A DNA stretch of 64,000 nucleotides from Mesorhizobium hawassense (GCF_003289945.1 NZ_QMBP01000013.1:62001-126000); one strand, 5' to 3'. Counted from the stretch's first letter, positions 53,900 to 63,106 are shown. Program-made: numbers and translations. Notes: generated by a model not told the origin, from the sequence alone.

Positions 53900-53969
53900 A
53901 ACACATCTGGCAGCTTTTCGGATAGCTTGGAGGGCGGTTCACGGACGGCTTAGCCGGCTGCCTAACCTT

Positions 53970-53982
53970 TGTGCACTGCACA
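53970..53982. promoter_or_regulatory. Short perfect palindrome upstream of the RND operon
   Basis: TGTGCA-C-TGCACA lies about 140 bases before the efflux adaptor gene, in a gap of about 350 bases that otherwise holds repeat copy B and no gene. It could be a regulator site, but no regulator gene is adjacent. Confidence 0.3.
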
Positions 53983-54125
53983 TTAAATCTTCGTAATGCC
54001 GCGTTTTGGCCCTTTTCCGCCAAAGCCTTGTCCTATCTATTCGGCGAAAATCGCGGCAAAGGGCCGTGAATCGAGCTAAGATGGACCACCGGGATCGGCG
54101 TGTCGGGTAGAGGGTTTATTTGTCG

Positions 54126-55421
54126 ATGCGCGGGAAGATCGCCTTTGCAGTTGTTGCGGTCGCCTGTCTGGCGGGCGCCGGGCTCTATTATTCGCCCACG
54201 ACGCTCGCCAAGGTCCAGCAGCTGATTTCGGGCAAGCAGGCCGCCGCGGACAAGACGGCGAGCGGCGACAAAACAGCCAAGGCCCCGGACAATTCGAAAG
54301 GCGACAATGCGAAGGGCGGCGGCGCGCGTTCCGCCTCGATCGTTTCGGCCACCGCAACGATCGCCGATTTCCCGATCCGCCGCTATGCCATCGGCTTCGT
54401 CTCCTCGCCGGCGGTGGTCAGCATCAATGCCCGGGTCTCCAGCCAGATCGTGTCGATCGCGGTCAAGGACGGTCAGATGGTCAAGGCCGGCGACCTTCTG
54501 TTCTCGCTCGACGACCGCGCGCTGAGGGCGCAACTCGCCAAGGACCAGGCGACGCTGGTCAAGGACCAGGCGATGCTGGTGAGCGCCCAGGCCGATCTGG
54601 AGCGCGCCAAGAGCCTCGTCGCCAAGCAGGCCGGCACGCAGCAGACCTACGATCAGGCACTGGCGGCCCAGAAGGCCGCGGCCGCGACCATCGACGCCGA
54701 CAAGGCGACCATCGATGCCGATACCGTGCAATTGAGCTACGCGACCATCTCGGCGCCGATCGGGGGCAGGCTGGGCGCCGTGAACGTGTCGGTCGGCGAT
54801 CTCGTCACCACCAGCAACGGCAACTCCAGCAGCTCGACGCCGCTGGTCACCATCACGCAGATGGACCCGCTGCAGGTGAATTTCACGCTGCCGGAAAGCA
54901 ACCTTGCCTTGCTGCACAAGGCGCTCGCCGATCCGCAGCAAGGCGGCGTGACGCTGACCAAGGATGGGGTTCCGACGCCGATCGGCAAGGGCACGCTCGA
55001 TTTCGTCGATTCCAGCGTCGATACGGCCTCCGGCACCATCGCCACGCGGGCGAGCATCCCGAACCCGGATCTCTCGCTGTGGCCCGGCCAGTATGTCAAC
55101 GTCGTGCTCGACGCCGGCACGATGCCGCAAATGACCTCGGTGCCAACGGTGGCGGTGCAGCCCAGCCAGAAGGGTCCGTTCGTCTATGTCGTCAAGCCGG
55201 ACAACACGGTCGAAATGCGGCCCGTGCAAGTGGCGCTGACGGTGGGCGACAACAGCGCCATCAGCGACGGTCTCAAGAGCGGCGAAAAGGTCGTCGTCGA
55301 GGGCCAGACACGATTGAAGAACGGCGCGGCGGTACATGAGGGCAAGGCCGCGGCCGGATCCGGCGACCAGGCTGCGCCCAAGGTCGCTCAGGCCGGCAAG
55401 CCCGGCGGGGCTGCCCAATGA
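54126..55421 (+). CDS. RND efflux periplasmic adaptor (MdtA-like)
   Basis: A 431 aa membrane-fusion protein. The N-terminal anchor (KIAFAVVAVACLAGAGLYY) is followed by a Lys/Asp/Ala-rich linker, a lipoyl-type domain (VVSINARVSSQIVSIAVKDG, VKAGDLLFSLDD), an alpha-helical hairpin (DQATLVKDQAMLVSAQADLE) and a beta-barrel (APIGGRLGAVNVSVGDLV). The tail is Ala/Gly-rich. A TTG two codons upstream has better ribosome-site spacing and is an alternative start. The stop overlaps the pump gene (ATGA). Confidence 0.9.
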   Translation: MRGKIAFAVVAVACLAGAGLYYSPTTLAKVQQLISGKQAAADKTASGDKTAKAPDNSKGDNAKGGGARSASIVSATATIADFPIRRYAIGFVSSPAVVSINARVSSQIVSIAVKDGQMVKAGDLLFSLDDRALRAQLAKDQATLVKDQAMLVSAQADLERAKSLVAKQAGTQQTYDQALAAQKAAAATIDADKATIDADTVQLSYATISAPIGGRLGAVNVSVGDLVTTSNGNSSSSTPLVTITQMDPLQVNFTLPESNLALLHKALADPQQGGVTLTKDGVPTPIGKGTLDFVDSSVDTASGTIATRASIPNPDLSLWPGQYVNVVLDAGTMPQMTSVPTVAVQPSQKGPFVYVVKPDNTVEMRPVQVALTVGDNSAISDGLKSGEKVVVEGQTRLKNGAAVHEGKAAAGSGDQAAPKVAQAGKPGGAAQ

Positions 55422-58400
55422 TCTCCGAATTCTGCATCCGCAGGCCTGTCGCGACACTCTTGATGTCGTTCGCCCTCGTGCTGGGCGGTATCTTTGCCTA
55501 CAAGTTCCTGCCGGTGGCGGCGCTGCCCAGCGCCGAATTCCCGGTGGTCAACGTCTCGGCCCAATTGCCCGGCGCTTCGCCGGAAACCATGGCGACGTCG
55601 GTGGCGACGCCGCTGATCAAGCAATTCGCGACGATTGCCGGCATCGATTCGATCTCGACCACCAACTCGCTCGGCCAGACCTCGATCGCCATCCAGTTCG
55701 TGCTCAACCGCGATATCGACGCGGCGGCCGCGGACGTCCAGGCGGCGATCGCGCGCACGCAAAAATCGCTGCCGCCGGAAATGACGGCGCCGCCGAGCTA
55801 CCGCAAGGTCAATCCGGCCGACGCGCCGATCCTGCTGATGTCGCTGGTGAGCGATACGGTCCCGCTGACCGATCTCGACGCCTTTGCCGAAAACGTCATC
55901 TCGCCCTCGCTGTCGACCATCGACGGCGTGGCGCAGGTCTCGATCTTCGGCCAGCAGAAATATGCCGTGCGCATCCAGATCGATCCGACCGCTCTCGCCG
56001 CGCGCGGAATCTCGATCGACCAGTTGCAGGCCGCCGTCGCTTCCGCCAACAGCAACACGCCGCTCGGCGTGCTGCAGAACGACAAGCAGCAGCTGACGAT
56101 CACCGCCAACACGCAGCTTACCGACGCTGCCGGCTTCTCCAACCTCATCATTGCCACCAAGAACGGCCATCCGGTGCGGCTGGGCGAGGTGACGCGCGTC
56201 GTCGATTCCGTGCAAACCACGACGACGGCGAGCTGGTATGACGGCACCCGCGCGATCATCATGGCCGTGCAGCGCCAGCCCGACGCCAACACCGTCGACG
56301 TCGTCGACAAGGTCAAGGCGATGCTGCCGTCCTTCCAGGACCAGATGCCGGCGGCGGCCTCGATCAAGCTGCTCAACGACCGCTCGACCTCGATCCGCCA
56401 GGCCGTCGACGACGTCCAGTTCACGCTGCTCTTGACCATCGGGCTGGTGGTGATGGTGATCTTCGTCTTCCTGCGCAGGGTGACGGCGACGATCATTCCC
56501 GCGGTGGCGGTGCCGATCTCGCTCATCGCCACGCTCGGCGCAATGTTCCTGTTCGGCTTTTCCATCGACAACATCTCGCTGATGGGGTTGACGCTCGCGG
56601 TCGGCCTCGTCGTCGACGACGCCATCGTCATGCTCGAAAACATCTTCCGCCACATGGAGGAGGACGGGCTGTCGGCCTTCGATGCCTCGCTGAAGGGCGC
56701 GCGCGAGATCGGCTTTACCATCATCTCGATCTCGATCTCGCTGGTGGCGGTGTTCATCCCGGTGCTTTTGATGGGCGGCGTCATCGGCCGCATCTTCAAC
56801 GAATTCGCCGTCGTGGTGACCGTCGCCATCCTGGCGTCGATGTTCGTGTCGCTGACGCTGACGCCGATGCTTTGTTCGCGGCTGCTGTCGGTGACGAAGG
56901 CGGATCGCGAGGCTCATGGCGCCGGCCACAGGCACGACATCGTCACGCGCAGCTATGACTGGCTGTTGAGCTTTTGCCTGCGCCACACCTTCCTGATTTT
57001 CCTGGTCTTCGTCGCCACCGCGGCGGCGTCGGTGTGGGTGATCCAGGTCTCGCCGAAGGGCTTCTTCCCGCAGGAGGATATCGGCCAGATCTCGGTGACG
57101 ACGATCGCGCGCCAGGACATCTCGTTCGACGCCATGGCGAAGCTGCAAGGGCAGGTGGCAAGCGTGTTCTCGAAGTCGCCCTATGTCGACCATGTGGCGT
57201 GGTCGGCGGGCAGCGGCAACAATGCGCTCAACCAGGGGCAGCTCTTCGTCCAGCTCAAGAGCAAGGACAAGCGCCCCGACATCGAGAAGGTGCTTTCGGA
57301 TCTGAGGCGCCAACTGGCCGGCGTGGCGGGCATCGAGACCTATATGCAGCCGGTGCAGAACCTGCGGCTGGGCTCCCGGCAGTCCGCCAGCGCCTACCAG
57401 CTCGTGGTTCAGGGGCTCGATACCGGCCAGACGGATATCTGGGCGCAGAAGCTCGATGATGCGATGGCGGCGGACCATACGACCTTCACCGACGTCACCA
57501 GTGACCTTCAGAACAACGCCTTGCAGGCGTCGCTGGTGATCGATCGCGACAAGGCCGCCCAGCTCGGCATCGATACCGATACGCTGCGTTCGGCCCTTTA
57601 TGGCGGCTTCGGCACCGACCAGGTCTCGACGATCTTCGGTTCGGCCGACAGCTATCAAGTCATCACCGAGCTCGATCCCAAGATCGAGTGGTCGCCGGAG
57701 CATATGCTGGCCATCCAGGTGCGGACGACCAGCGGCAGCCTGGTGCCGCTCGGCGCTTTCGCCCGCGTCGACCGCACGGCCGGCGCCCTGACCGTCAACC
57801 AGCTTGGACAGCTGCCGGCGGTGACCATCTCCTACAATCTGCCGCAAGGCGTGTCGCTCGGCGACACGGTGACCCGCATCGATCAGCTCAAAGAGCAGAT
57901 CGGCATGCCGACGGCGATCTCGACCAGCTTCGCCGGCACCGCCAAGACCTTCCAGGATTCGTTGGCCAACCAGGGCCTACTGATCGGCGGCGCCATCCTG
58001 ACGATCTATATCGTGCTCGGCATGCTCTATGAGAGCTTCATCCACCCGCTCACCATCCTCACCGGCCTGCCGTCGGCGGTGCTGGGCGCGGTGGTGGCGC
58101 TGCGCTTCGCCGGCATGGATCTTTCGGTGATCGCGGTGATCGGCATCCTGATGCTGATCGGCATCGTCAAGAAGAACGGCATCATGATGGTCGACGTCGC
58201 GCTGGAGCTCAGGCGACAGGGCATGTCGGCGAAGGAGTCCATCCACAAGGCCTGCCTGATGCGTTTCCGACCGATCATGATGACGACGCTGGCAGCACTC
58301 ATGGGCACGTTCCCGATCGCGCTCGGCACCGGCGCCAGCGCCGAATTGCGCCAGCCGCTCGGCGTCGCCGTGGTCGGCGGCCTGCTCGCCTCGCAGGCGC

Positions 58401-58570
58401 TGACGCTGTTCGTCACGCCGGTGATCTATGTCTATTTCGAAAACTTCTCCGGCTGGCTGCTCAGCTTCTCGCCGAAGAAGAGCCAGCCGGCGCTGCATGT
58501 GGTGGAGAGGGGCGAGCAACCCTCGCTGTTCGATGGCGAAGCCGAGCCGAAGAAGATGGCGGCCGAGTAG
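55418..58570 (+). CDS. RND efflux pump, HAE1 (MdtB/AcrB) type
   Basis: A 1050 aa inner-membrane proton-driven exporter. The N-terminus ISEFCIRRPVATLLMSFALV is typical. The proton-relay Asp pair lies in GLVVDDAIVMLEN on span 4, and IGIVKKNGIMMVDVALELRR is the matching helix in the second half. Two large periplasmic loops form the drug-binding porter domain. It works with the adaptor upstream. No outer-membrane channel gene is adjacent, so a shared TolC-type channel is likely. Confidence 0.93.
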   Translation: MISEFCIRRPVATLLMSFALVLGGIFAYKFLPVAALPSAEFPVVNVSAQLPGASPETMATSVATPLIKQFATIAGIDSISTTNSLGQTSIAIQFVLNRDIDAAAADVQAAIARTQKSLPPEMTAPPSYRKVNPADAPILLMSLVSDTVPLTDLDAFAENVISPSLSTIDGVAQVSIFGQQKYAVRIQIDPTALAARGISIDQLQAAVASANSNTPLGVLQNDKQQLTITANTQLTDAAGFSNLIIATKNGHPVRLGEVTRVVDSVQTTTTASWYDGTRAIIMAVQRQPDANTVDVVDKVKAMLPSFQDQMPAAASIKLLNDRSTSIRQAVDDVQFTLLLTIGLVVMVIFVFLRRVTATIIPAVAVPISLIATLGAMFLFGFSIDNISLMGLTLAVGLVVDDAIVMLENIFRHMEEDGLSAFDASLKGAREIGFTIISISISLVAVFIPVLLMGGVIGRIFNEFAVVVTVAILASMFVSLTLTPMLCSRLLSVTKADREAHGAGHRHDIVTRSYDWLLSFCLRHTFLIFLVFVATAAASVWVIQVSPKGFFPQEDIGQISVTTIARQDISFDAMAKLQGQVASVFSKSPYVDHVAWSAGSGNNALNQGQLFVQLKSKDKRPDIEKVLSDLRRQLAGVAGIETYMQPVQNLRLGSRQSASAYQLVVQGLDTGQTDIWAQKLDDAMAADHTTFTDVTSDLQNNALQASLVIDRDKAAQLGIDTDTLRSALYGGFGTDQVSTIFGSADSYQVITELDPKIEWSPEHMLAIQVRTTSGSLVPLGAFARVDRTAGALTVNQLGQLPAVTISYNLPQGVSLGDTVTRIDQLKEQIGMPTAISTSFAGTAKTFQDSLANQGLLIGGAILTIYIVLGMLYESFIHPLTILTGLPSAVLGAVVALRFAGMDLSVIAVIGILMLIGIVKKNGIMMVDVALELRRQGMSAKESIHKACLMRFRPIMMTTLAALMGTFPIALGTGASAELRQPLGVAVVGGLLASQALTLFVTPVIYVYFENFSGWLLSFSPKKSQPALHVVERGEQPSLFDGEAEPKKMAAE

Positions 58571-58572
58571 GA

Positions 58573-58615
58573 GCATGATCCCGAAAAGTTGCAGACTTTT
58601 CGGACAAGATCATGC
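58573..58615. repeat. Short dispersed palindromic repeat (copy 4)
   Basis: Nested arms GCATGATC/GATCATGC and CGAAAAGT/ACTTTTCG surround TGCAG. This is a repeat type very common between rhizobial genes. It starts two bases after the pump stop and could stabilise or end the transcript. Confidence 0.7.
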
Positions 58616-58629
58616 CTCAGAAAACAAAC

Positions 58630-58657
58630 CTGGAGCGAAGCCTCAGTTTCGCTCCAG
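58630..58657. terminator. Strong hairpin between the RND and nitrile hydratase operons
   Basis: CTGGAGCGAA-GCCTCAGT-TTCGCTCCAG is a perfect 10-bp stem. On the + strand no T-run follows. On the - strand it is followed by a T-rich stretch (GGTTTGTTTT), though no leftward gene ends here. It may help end the RND transcript. Confidence 0.4.
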
Positions 58658-58716
58658 TTCCACTGGCCCAAGGCGTGGCGCTTGCGGCCAACCGCGGCCG
58701 ATCCTAGTTTGGGGTC

Positions 58717-59322
58717 ATGACCCACGATCATGATCCCGACAATGAGCTCGACCCGTTCGCGGCGCGGGTGCGCGCGCTGGAGACGATCCTCACCGAAAAA
58801 GGCTTGATCGATCCTGCAGCCATCGACGTCATCGTCGACACTTACGAGACGAAGATCGGCCCACGCAACGGCGCCAGGGTGGTGGCGAAAGCGTGGAGCG
58901 ATCCGGTTTACGCCGAATGGCTCAAGCGCGACGCGACGGCGGCGATCGAATCGCTCTCCTATAGCGGCCGCCAGGGCGAGCATATGCAGGCCGTGTTCAA
59001 CACCGAGGAGACACACAACCTCGTCGTCTGCACGCTGTGCTCCTGTTATCCGTGGTCGGTGCTTGGCCTGCCGCCGGTCTGGTACAAGGCGCCGCCTTAC
59101 CGCTCGCGGGCGGTGATCGATCCACGTGGCGTGCTTGAGGAATTCGGGCTGACGCTGCCGGCGCAGAAGAAGATCCGCGTCTGGGATTCGACCGCCGAGC
59201 TTCGCTATCTCGTGGTGCCGATGCGGCCCAAGGGCACGGACGGCTGGAGCGAGGAGCATTTGGCCGATCTGGTTAGCCGCGATGCGATGATCGGCACGGC
59301 TTTGGCCAGGGAACCGGCATGA
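58717..59322 (+). CDS. nthA: Nitrile hydratase alpha subunit, cobalt type
   Basis: Hydrates nitriles to amides. It is 201 aa. The metal site VCTLCSC (Cys105, Cys108, Ser109, Cys110) has Thr at the variable position, which marks the cobalt class rather than the iron class (VCSLCSC). Two of these cysteines become oxidised in the mature enzyme. The N-terminal helix LETILTEKGLIDPAAIDVIV and the C-terminal VWDSTAELRYLVVPMRP are conserved. The beta subunit start overlaps its stop (ATGA). Confidence 0.95.
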   Translation: MTHDHDPDNELDPFAARVRALETILTEKGLIDPAAIDVIVDTYETKIGPRNGARVVAKAWSDPVYAEWLKRDATAAIESLSYSGRQGEHMQAVFNTEETHNLVVCTLCSCYPWSVLGLPPVWYKAPPYRSRAVIDPRGVLEEFGLTLPAQKKIRVWDSTAELRYLVVPMRPKGTDGWSEEHLADLVSRDAMIGTALAREPA

Positions 59323-59978
59323 ACGGACCACAGGATCTCGGCGGGCAGATGGGTTTCGGGCCGGTCGCGCCCGAGATCGACGAGCCCTATTTCCATGCTG
59401 CATGGGAGCGGCGGGCGCTTGGCGTGACGCTCACCGCCGGCGGCATGGGCGCCTGGAACATCGACGAGAGCCGGCACGCACGGGAATCGCTGCATCCGGC
59501 CGACTATTACTCTTCGAGCTACTACCAGATCTGGATCAAGGCGCTGGAGACGCTGCTCAAGCGCCACGGCTTCGTCACCGAGCGCGACCTTGCCGCCGGC
59601 AAGGCGGTCGATGCAGCCGCCACGCCGAAAAGAGTTCTGATCGCGGCAGACGTGGCGGCAGTGCTCGCCAAGGGCGGGCCGTGCGACCGTCCGGTCGATA
59701 CCCCGGCTCGTTTCCGGGTAGGCGATCGCGTGCGGATGAAGAATTTCAACCCGACCGGACATACGCGCCTGCCACGTTATGCACGTGGCAAGATGGGCAC
59801 CATCGAGGCCGTCCGCGACGGCTTCGTCTTTCCGGACAGCAACGCGCATGGGCGCGGCGAGAACCCGCAATGGGTCTACACGGTGGTATTCGACGGAACG
59901 GAAGTCTGGGGCGAGGGCGCCGATCCGACATTGACCGTCTCCATCGATGCCTGGGAGAGCTATCTTGAGCCGGCATGA
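59319..59978 (+). CDS. nthB: Nitrile hydratase beta subunit
   Basis: A 219 aa partner of the alpha subunit. It begins MNGPQDLGGQMGFGPV, the standard family start, and contains YYSSSYYQIWIKALETLL and the C-terminal SH3-like barrel (FRVGDRVRMKNFNPTGHTRLPRY; GTIEAVRDGFVFPDSNAHG). The alpha-beta order and four-base overlap are typical of the cobalt-type operon. Confidence 0.95.
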   Translation: MNGPQDLGGQMGFGPVAPEIDEPYFHAAWERRALGVTLTAGGMGAWNIDESRHARESLHPADYYSSSYYQIWIKALETLLKRHGFVTERDLAAGKAVDAAATPKRVLIAADVAAVLAKGGPCDRPVDTPARFRVGDRVRMKNFNPTGHTRLPRYARGKMGTIEAVRDGFVFPDSNAHGRGENPQWVYTVVFDGTEVWGEGADPTLTVSIDAWESYLEPA

Positions 59979-60309
59979 AGGCGCGTTGCCGGCAGGTTTC
60001 GACGAGCCGGTCTTCGCCGAGCCGTGGCAGGCTGAAGCGTTCGCCCTGACGGTTGCGCTGCACGGCAAGGGCCTGTTTTCGTGGAGCGAGTGGGCGGAGG
60101 CCTTGTCGGCCGAGGTGAAGCAGCCGGGCGCGGCGAGTGATGGCCACGATTACTATGAGCATTGGCTGGTGGCGCTGGAAAAGCTGCTCTCGCGAAAAGG
60201 GGTTGCCGGCAAAGGCGAGGTCGATGAGCTGGCTGCCGCTTGGGAACGCGCCGCGCACGCCACGCCGCACGGGAAGCCGATCCTGCTGGAAAACGATCCC
60301 GGACGCTGA
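59965..60309 (+). CDS. Nitrile hydratase accessory/activator protein
   Basis: A 114 aa protein similar to the N-terminal half of the beta subunit (EPVFAEPWQAEAFALTVALHGKGLFSWSEWAEAL; YYEHWLVALEKLL). This is the P14K/NhlE-type chaperone that carries the alpha subunit during cobalt insertion and self-subunit swapping. I chose the TTG start, seven bases after GGGAG and overlapping the beta stop; an ATG six codons upstream is possible. Confidence 0.85.
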   Translation: MSRHEGALPAGFDEPVFAEPWQAEAFALTVALHGKGLFSWSEWAEALSAEVKQPGAASDGHDYYEHWLVALEKLLSRKGVAGKGEVDELAAAWERAAHATPHGKPILLENDPGR

Positions 60310-60366
60310 CAACCCTGGCCGTGCGCCGTCTGATCCAGTTCAACTTCCGTTACCTTAGCCCCGGCT

Positions 60367-60394
60367 TTGTATCCGGCGCCCGGTTGCATATATT
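60367..60394 (+). promoter_or_regulatory. Possible promoter for the EF-G-like gene
   Basis: TTGTAT, a 16-base spacer and TATATT are placed so that transcription would start about 20 bases before the ATG. The -10 match is good and the -35 match weak. Confidence 0.35.
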
Positions 60395-60421
60395 TGAGCT
60401 GCCTGCGACCATCCGGTCATT

Positions 60422-61318
60422 ATGGAAAAACCCGGCGCTCCATGGCCTTTGCTGCAAATCGCGATCGAGGCGAAGTCCAAGGCCGATCAGGAGAAGTTTT
60501 TTATTGCCCTGACAACGCTGGCCGATGAGGATCCCGACTTCCGCATTGCATGGGATGAGGAGGCCGGCCAGACGATCGTCGCTGGCAGGGACGAGCGTCA
60601 CTTCGACATAATCGTCCAGCGCCTGCGCGACGAGTTCGAAATCGGCGTCCATGTCGGCGCACCGCAAGTGGCCTATCGCGAGACGATCACCCGTGCCCGC
60701 GAACAGGACTATACGCACAGGAAGATTTTCGCCGGCCAGGGACAGTTCGCCTGCGTCAAGATTCTGTTCCAGCCGAACGGGCAGAACGCGGATTTCGTGT
60801 TCATGTCGAGAGTTCCCGACAGCGCTTTTCCGGGTGATTATGCCGCCGGAGTCGAAAAAGGGCTGCGCACCATCCTGGTCTCGGGTCCCTATGCCGGCTT
60901 CCCGATGATCGGTATCAAGGCGACGTTGGTGGATGCCGCCCACCATCACACCGACTCTTCAGCTTCCGCTTTCGAGAGCGCCGGCCGTGCCTGCTTCAAG
61001 GAAGCTGCGCCCAGCCTGGGCGTGCGATTGCTCGAGCCGATCATGAAGGTTGAAGTGGTGACGCGGCATGATTATGCCCGCGATATCGTCGTCGATCTGA
61101 AGAACCGCCGGGGCAAGATCGAGGGTCAAGAAACTCGGGGTATGGACATTGTAATCAATGCGCTTGTGCCGCTCTCGACCATGTTCAAGCTGGAAGATGC
61201 GCTCCGGTCCTGTTCGAAAGGCCAAGCGCGCTTGACGGTCAGTTATGCCGGATACGCACCTCTCCCGGACGACGATGACGACCCGCCCGCCGCCGCGATG
61301 GCTCTTGCCCGGCGCTGA
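60422..61318 (+). CDS. EF-G-like protein lacking the GTPase domain
   Basis: A 298 aa protein matching only domains III, IV and V of elongation factor G. Domain III includes KADQEKFFIALTTLADEDPDF and EEAGQTIVAG. The domain IV region starts PQVAYRETI and DYTHRKIFAGQGQFACVKI and includes VEKGLRTILVSGPYAGFP and HHHTDSSASAFESAGR. Domain V starts LLEPIMKVEVVTRHDY. The family's ~400-residue G domain and domain II are absent, and no trace lies upstream, where a promoter-like sequence is found. It is thus probably a real short gene rather than a recent truncation. The role is unknown; ribosome or antibiotic (fusidic-acid-type) interaction is speculation. A short acidic tail (DDDDDPP) is unusual. Confidence 0.85.
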   Translation: MEKPGAPWPLLQIAIEAKSKADQEKFFIALTTLADEDPDFRIAWDEEAGQTIVAGRDERHFDIIVQRLRDEFEIGVHVGAPQVAYRETITRAREQDYTHRKIFAGQGQFACVKILFQPNGQNADFVFMSRVPDSAFPGDYAAGVEKGLRTILVSGPYAGFPMIGIKATLVDAAHHHTDSSASAFESAGRACFKEAAPSLGVRLLEPIMKVEVVTRHDYARDIVVDLKNRRGKIEGQETRGMDIVINALVPLSTMFKLEDALRSCSKGQARLTVSYAGYAPLPDDDDDPPAAAMALARR

Positions 61319-61460
61319 TGGGTTAAAACACTTTGTTCTCTTTACGTTCTAGTTTGCGGCTGATGGCCTGAATTGTTGGAAGCGCGAACGTCCGCAGCCG
61401 ACAACGGCCGATATGTCGGCCAATCTTGTCTTTCGCTTGCGAATCCGGTCTGTCGCACTG

Positions 61461-62588
61461 ATGGAATTTTCTCCCCAACAGGACGAGGCACTGAAGGCGG
61501 TCGGGCGCTGGCTCAAAGAGGGCCGGCCGCAGATCTTTCGCCTGTTCGGCTATGCCGGCACCGGCAAGACGACGCTGGCGCGCTATTTCGCCGAGCATGT
61601 CGACGGCCAGGTGCAGTTCGCCGCCTTCACCGGCAAGGCCGCCCAGGTGCTCCGCTCCAAGGGCGCCACCAATGCCCGCACCATCCATTCGTTGATCTAC
61701 CGGCCGAAGGGCGAGGAATCGGTCGAGGACGAGGTGACCGGCAAGACCTCGATGTCGCCGACCTTTTCACTCAACCGGCAAAGCCCGATTTCGCGCGCGA
61801 AGCTCGTCGTCATCGACGAGTGCTCGATGGTCGATGAACAACTCGGCCGCGACCTGCAGAGTTTCGGCACGCCGATCCTGGTGCTGGGCGATCCGGCACA
61901 GTTGCCGCCGATCTCGGGCGGCGGCTTCTTCACCGAGCACGAGCCTGACGTGCTGCTGACGGAGATCCACCGCCAGGCGCGCGACAATCCGATCATCCGG
62001 TTGGCGCTCGACGTGCGCGAGGGCCGCGAATTCATGCATGGGGATTACGGCACGGCGCAGGTGATCGGCAGGGAAGGCGTCAACCAGGATCTGGTGCTCA
62101 AGGCCGACCAGGTGCTGGTCGGCACCAACCGCACGCGCCGGCGCTATAATCAAAGGCTGCGCGAGCTGAAGGGGTTCAATGCCGATTTTCCACAGGCCGG
62201 CGACAAGCTGGTCTGCTTGCGCAACGATCCTGCCAAGGGGCTGCTCAACGGCTCGCTGTGGAAGGTGATGACCTCGTCGCGCGAGACGGTGAAGCCGGGC
62301 ATCAACCTGCTGGTCTCGCCGGAAGAGGACGATCCCGACCGCGGCGTCGCCAAGATCAAGCTGCTCAAGGCGGCCTTCGAGGATCCGGATGCCGAGATCC
62401 CCTGGCAGCAGAAGAAGCGCTTCGACGATTTCGACTATGGCTATGCGCTGACCGTGCACAAGGCGCAGGGTTCGCAATGGAACGACGTCGTGCTGTTCGA
62501 CGAGAGCTGGGCCTTCAAGGAGACCCGGCAGCGCTGGCTCTACACCGCCATTACGCGCGCCGCCGAGCGGCTGACGGTCGTGCGCTGA
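61461..62588 (+). CDS. RecD-like SF1B DNA helicase/ATPase
   Basis: A 375 aa helicase. Motif I is GYAGTGKTTLARYF, motif Ia AAFTGKAAQVLRSKG, motif II VVIDECSMVD, motif III LGDPAQLPPI, and the C-terminal UvrD_C_2 region is YALTVHKAQGSQWNDVVLFDE with motif VI YTAITRAAERL. It resembles short RecD2/Dda-type enzymes often annotated as ATP-dependent endonucleases, but no nuclease domain is visible. The ATG beginning MEFSPQQDEA fits the family start; an upstream in-frame ATG adds unconserved residues. Confidence 0.9.
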   Translation: MEFSPQQDEALKAVGRWLKEGRPQIFRLFGYAGTGKTTLARYFAEHVDGQVQFAAFTGKAAQVLRSKGATNARTIHSLIYRPKGEESVEDEVTGKTSMSPTFSLNRQSPISRAKLVVIDECSMVDEQLGRDLQSFGTPILVLGDPAQLPPISGGGFFTEHEPDVLLTEIHRQARDNPIIRLALDVREGREFMHGDYGTAQVIGREGVNQDLVLKADQVLVGTNRTRRRYNQRLRELKGFNADFPQAGDKLVCLRNDPAKGLLNGSLWKVMTSSRETVKPGINLLVSPEEDDPDRGVAKIKLLKAAFEDPDAEIPWQQKKRFDDFDYGYALTVHKAQGSQWNDVVLFDESWAFKETRQRWLYTAITRAAERLTVVR

Positions 62589-62601
62589 CGTTTGCTGGGC
62601 A

Positions 62602-62997
62602 TCACGTCGGTCTCGCGCCGAGCCATTGCCAGGCGGCTTCCTCATCGCCCACGTCAAAGCGTTTGAATTCGAAAGGCAGCGCCTTGGGGAAAACGCCGGT
62701 GACGAGGGAAGCCCAACGCGGGTCGCCGATGACCACGCAGCGCACGACGTGCTCCATCGCTCCGGCCATGCCTTGCTTCAGCGTTTCTTCCGAAATGTTG
62801 GCCCAGTCGACGCTTTCCGCGTCGGTCAGCCGCACCAGCACGTCTATCCTCGGATGCAGCGCATAGGCGGCCTCGAGCAGGCCGAACAGGTTTTCCGCGT
62901 CGGCCGGCGAGACATCGCCGACGACGTCGATGGCGAAAAGCGCGTCGCGATTGGTTTCGATGCGGCGGACCGCCGGCACGGCTTCGAGGAAATTCAA
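62602..62997 (-). CDS. SpoIIAA/STAS-like protein
   Basis: A protein of about 131 aa with the alternating strand-helix pattern of the SpoIIAA-like fold: LFAIDVVGDVSPADAENLFGLLEAAY, IDVLVRLTDAESVDW and RCVVIGDPRWASLV. Its function in proteobacteria is unknown. The start is uncertain. TTG with AAGGA seven bases upstream is preferred, since longer forms run into the divergent pdxJ gene. It is convergent with the helicase gene. Confidence 0.75.
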   Translation of the reverse strand: MNFLEAVPAVRRIETNRDALFAIDVVGDVSPADAENLFGLLEAAYALHPRIDVLVRLTDAESVDWANISEETLKQGMAGAMEHVVRCVVIGDPRWASLVTGVFPKALPFEFKRFDVGDEEAAWQWLGARPT

Positions 62998-63106
62998 CGG
63001 CAAATCCTTATGTTGGCCACCATCTATCTCCTGGAACACCCGAAACCCTGTATCTGTTCCCTTGAAAGGCGGTATAGATGCCCGCCGATCCACTGGACCC
63101 CAGTTC

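Noticed and set aside
54033..55457. A 474-codon frame on the - strand covering the RND adaptor
   Set aside because: Arg/Gly/His-rich antisense frame with no motif; the adaptor on the + strand is convincing.
55388..57847. An 819-codon frame on the - strand opposite the RND pump
   Set aside because: Arg/His/Asp-rich antisense of a high-GC gene; the + strand protein is clearly an RND transporter.
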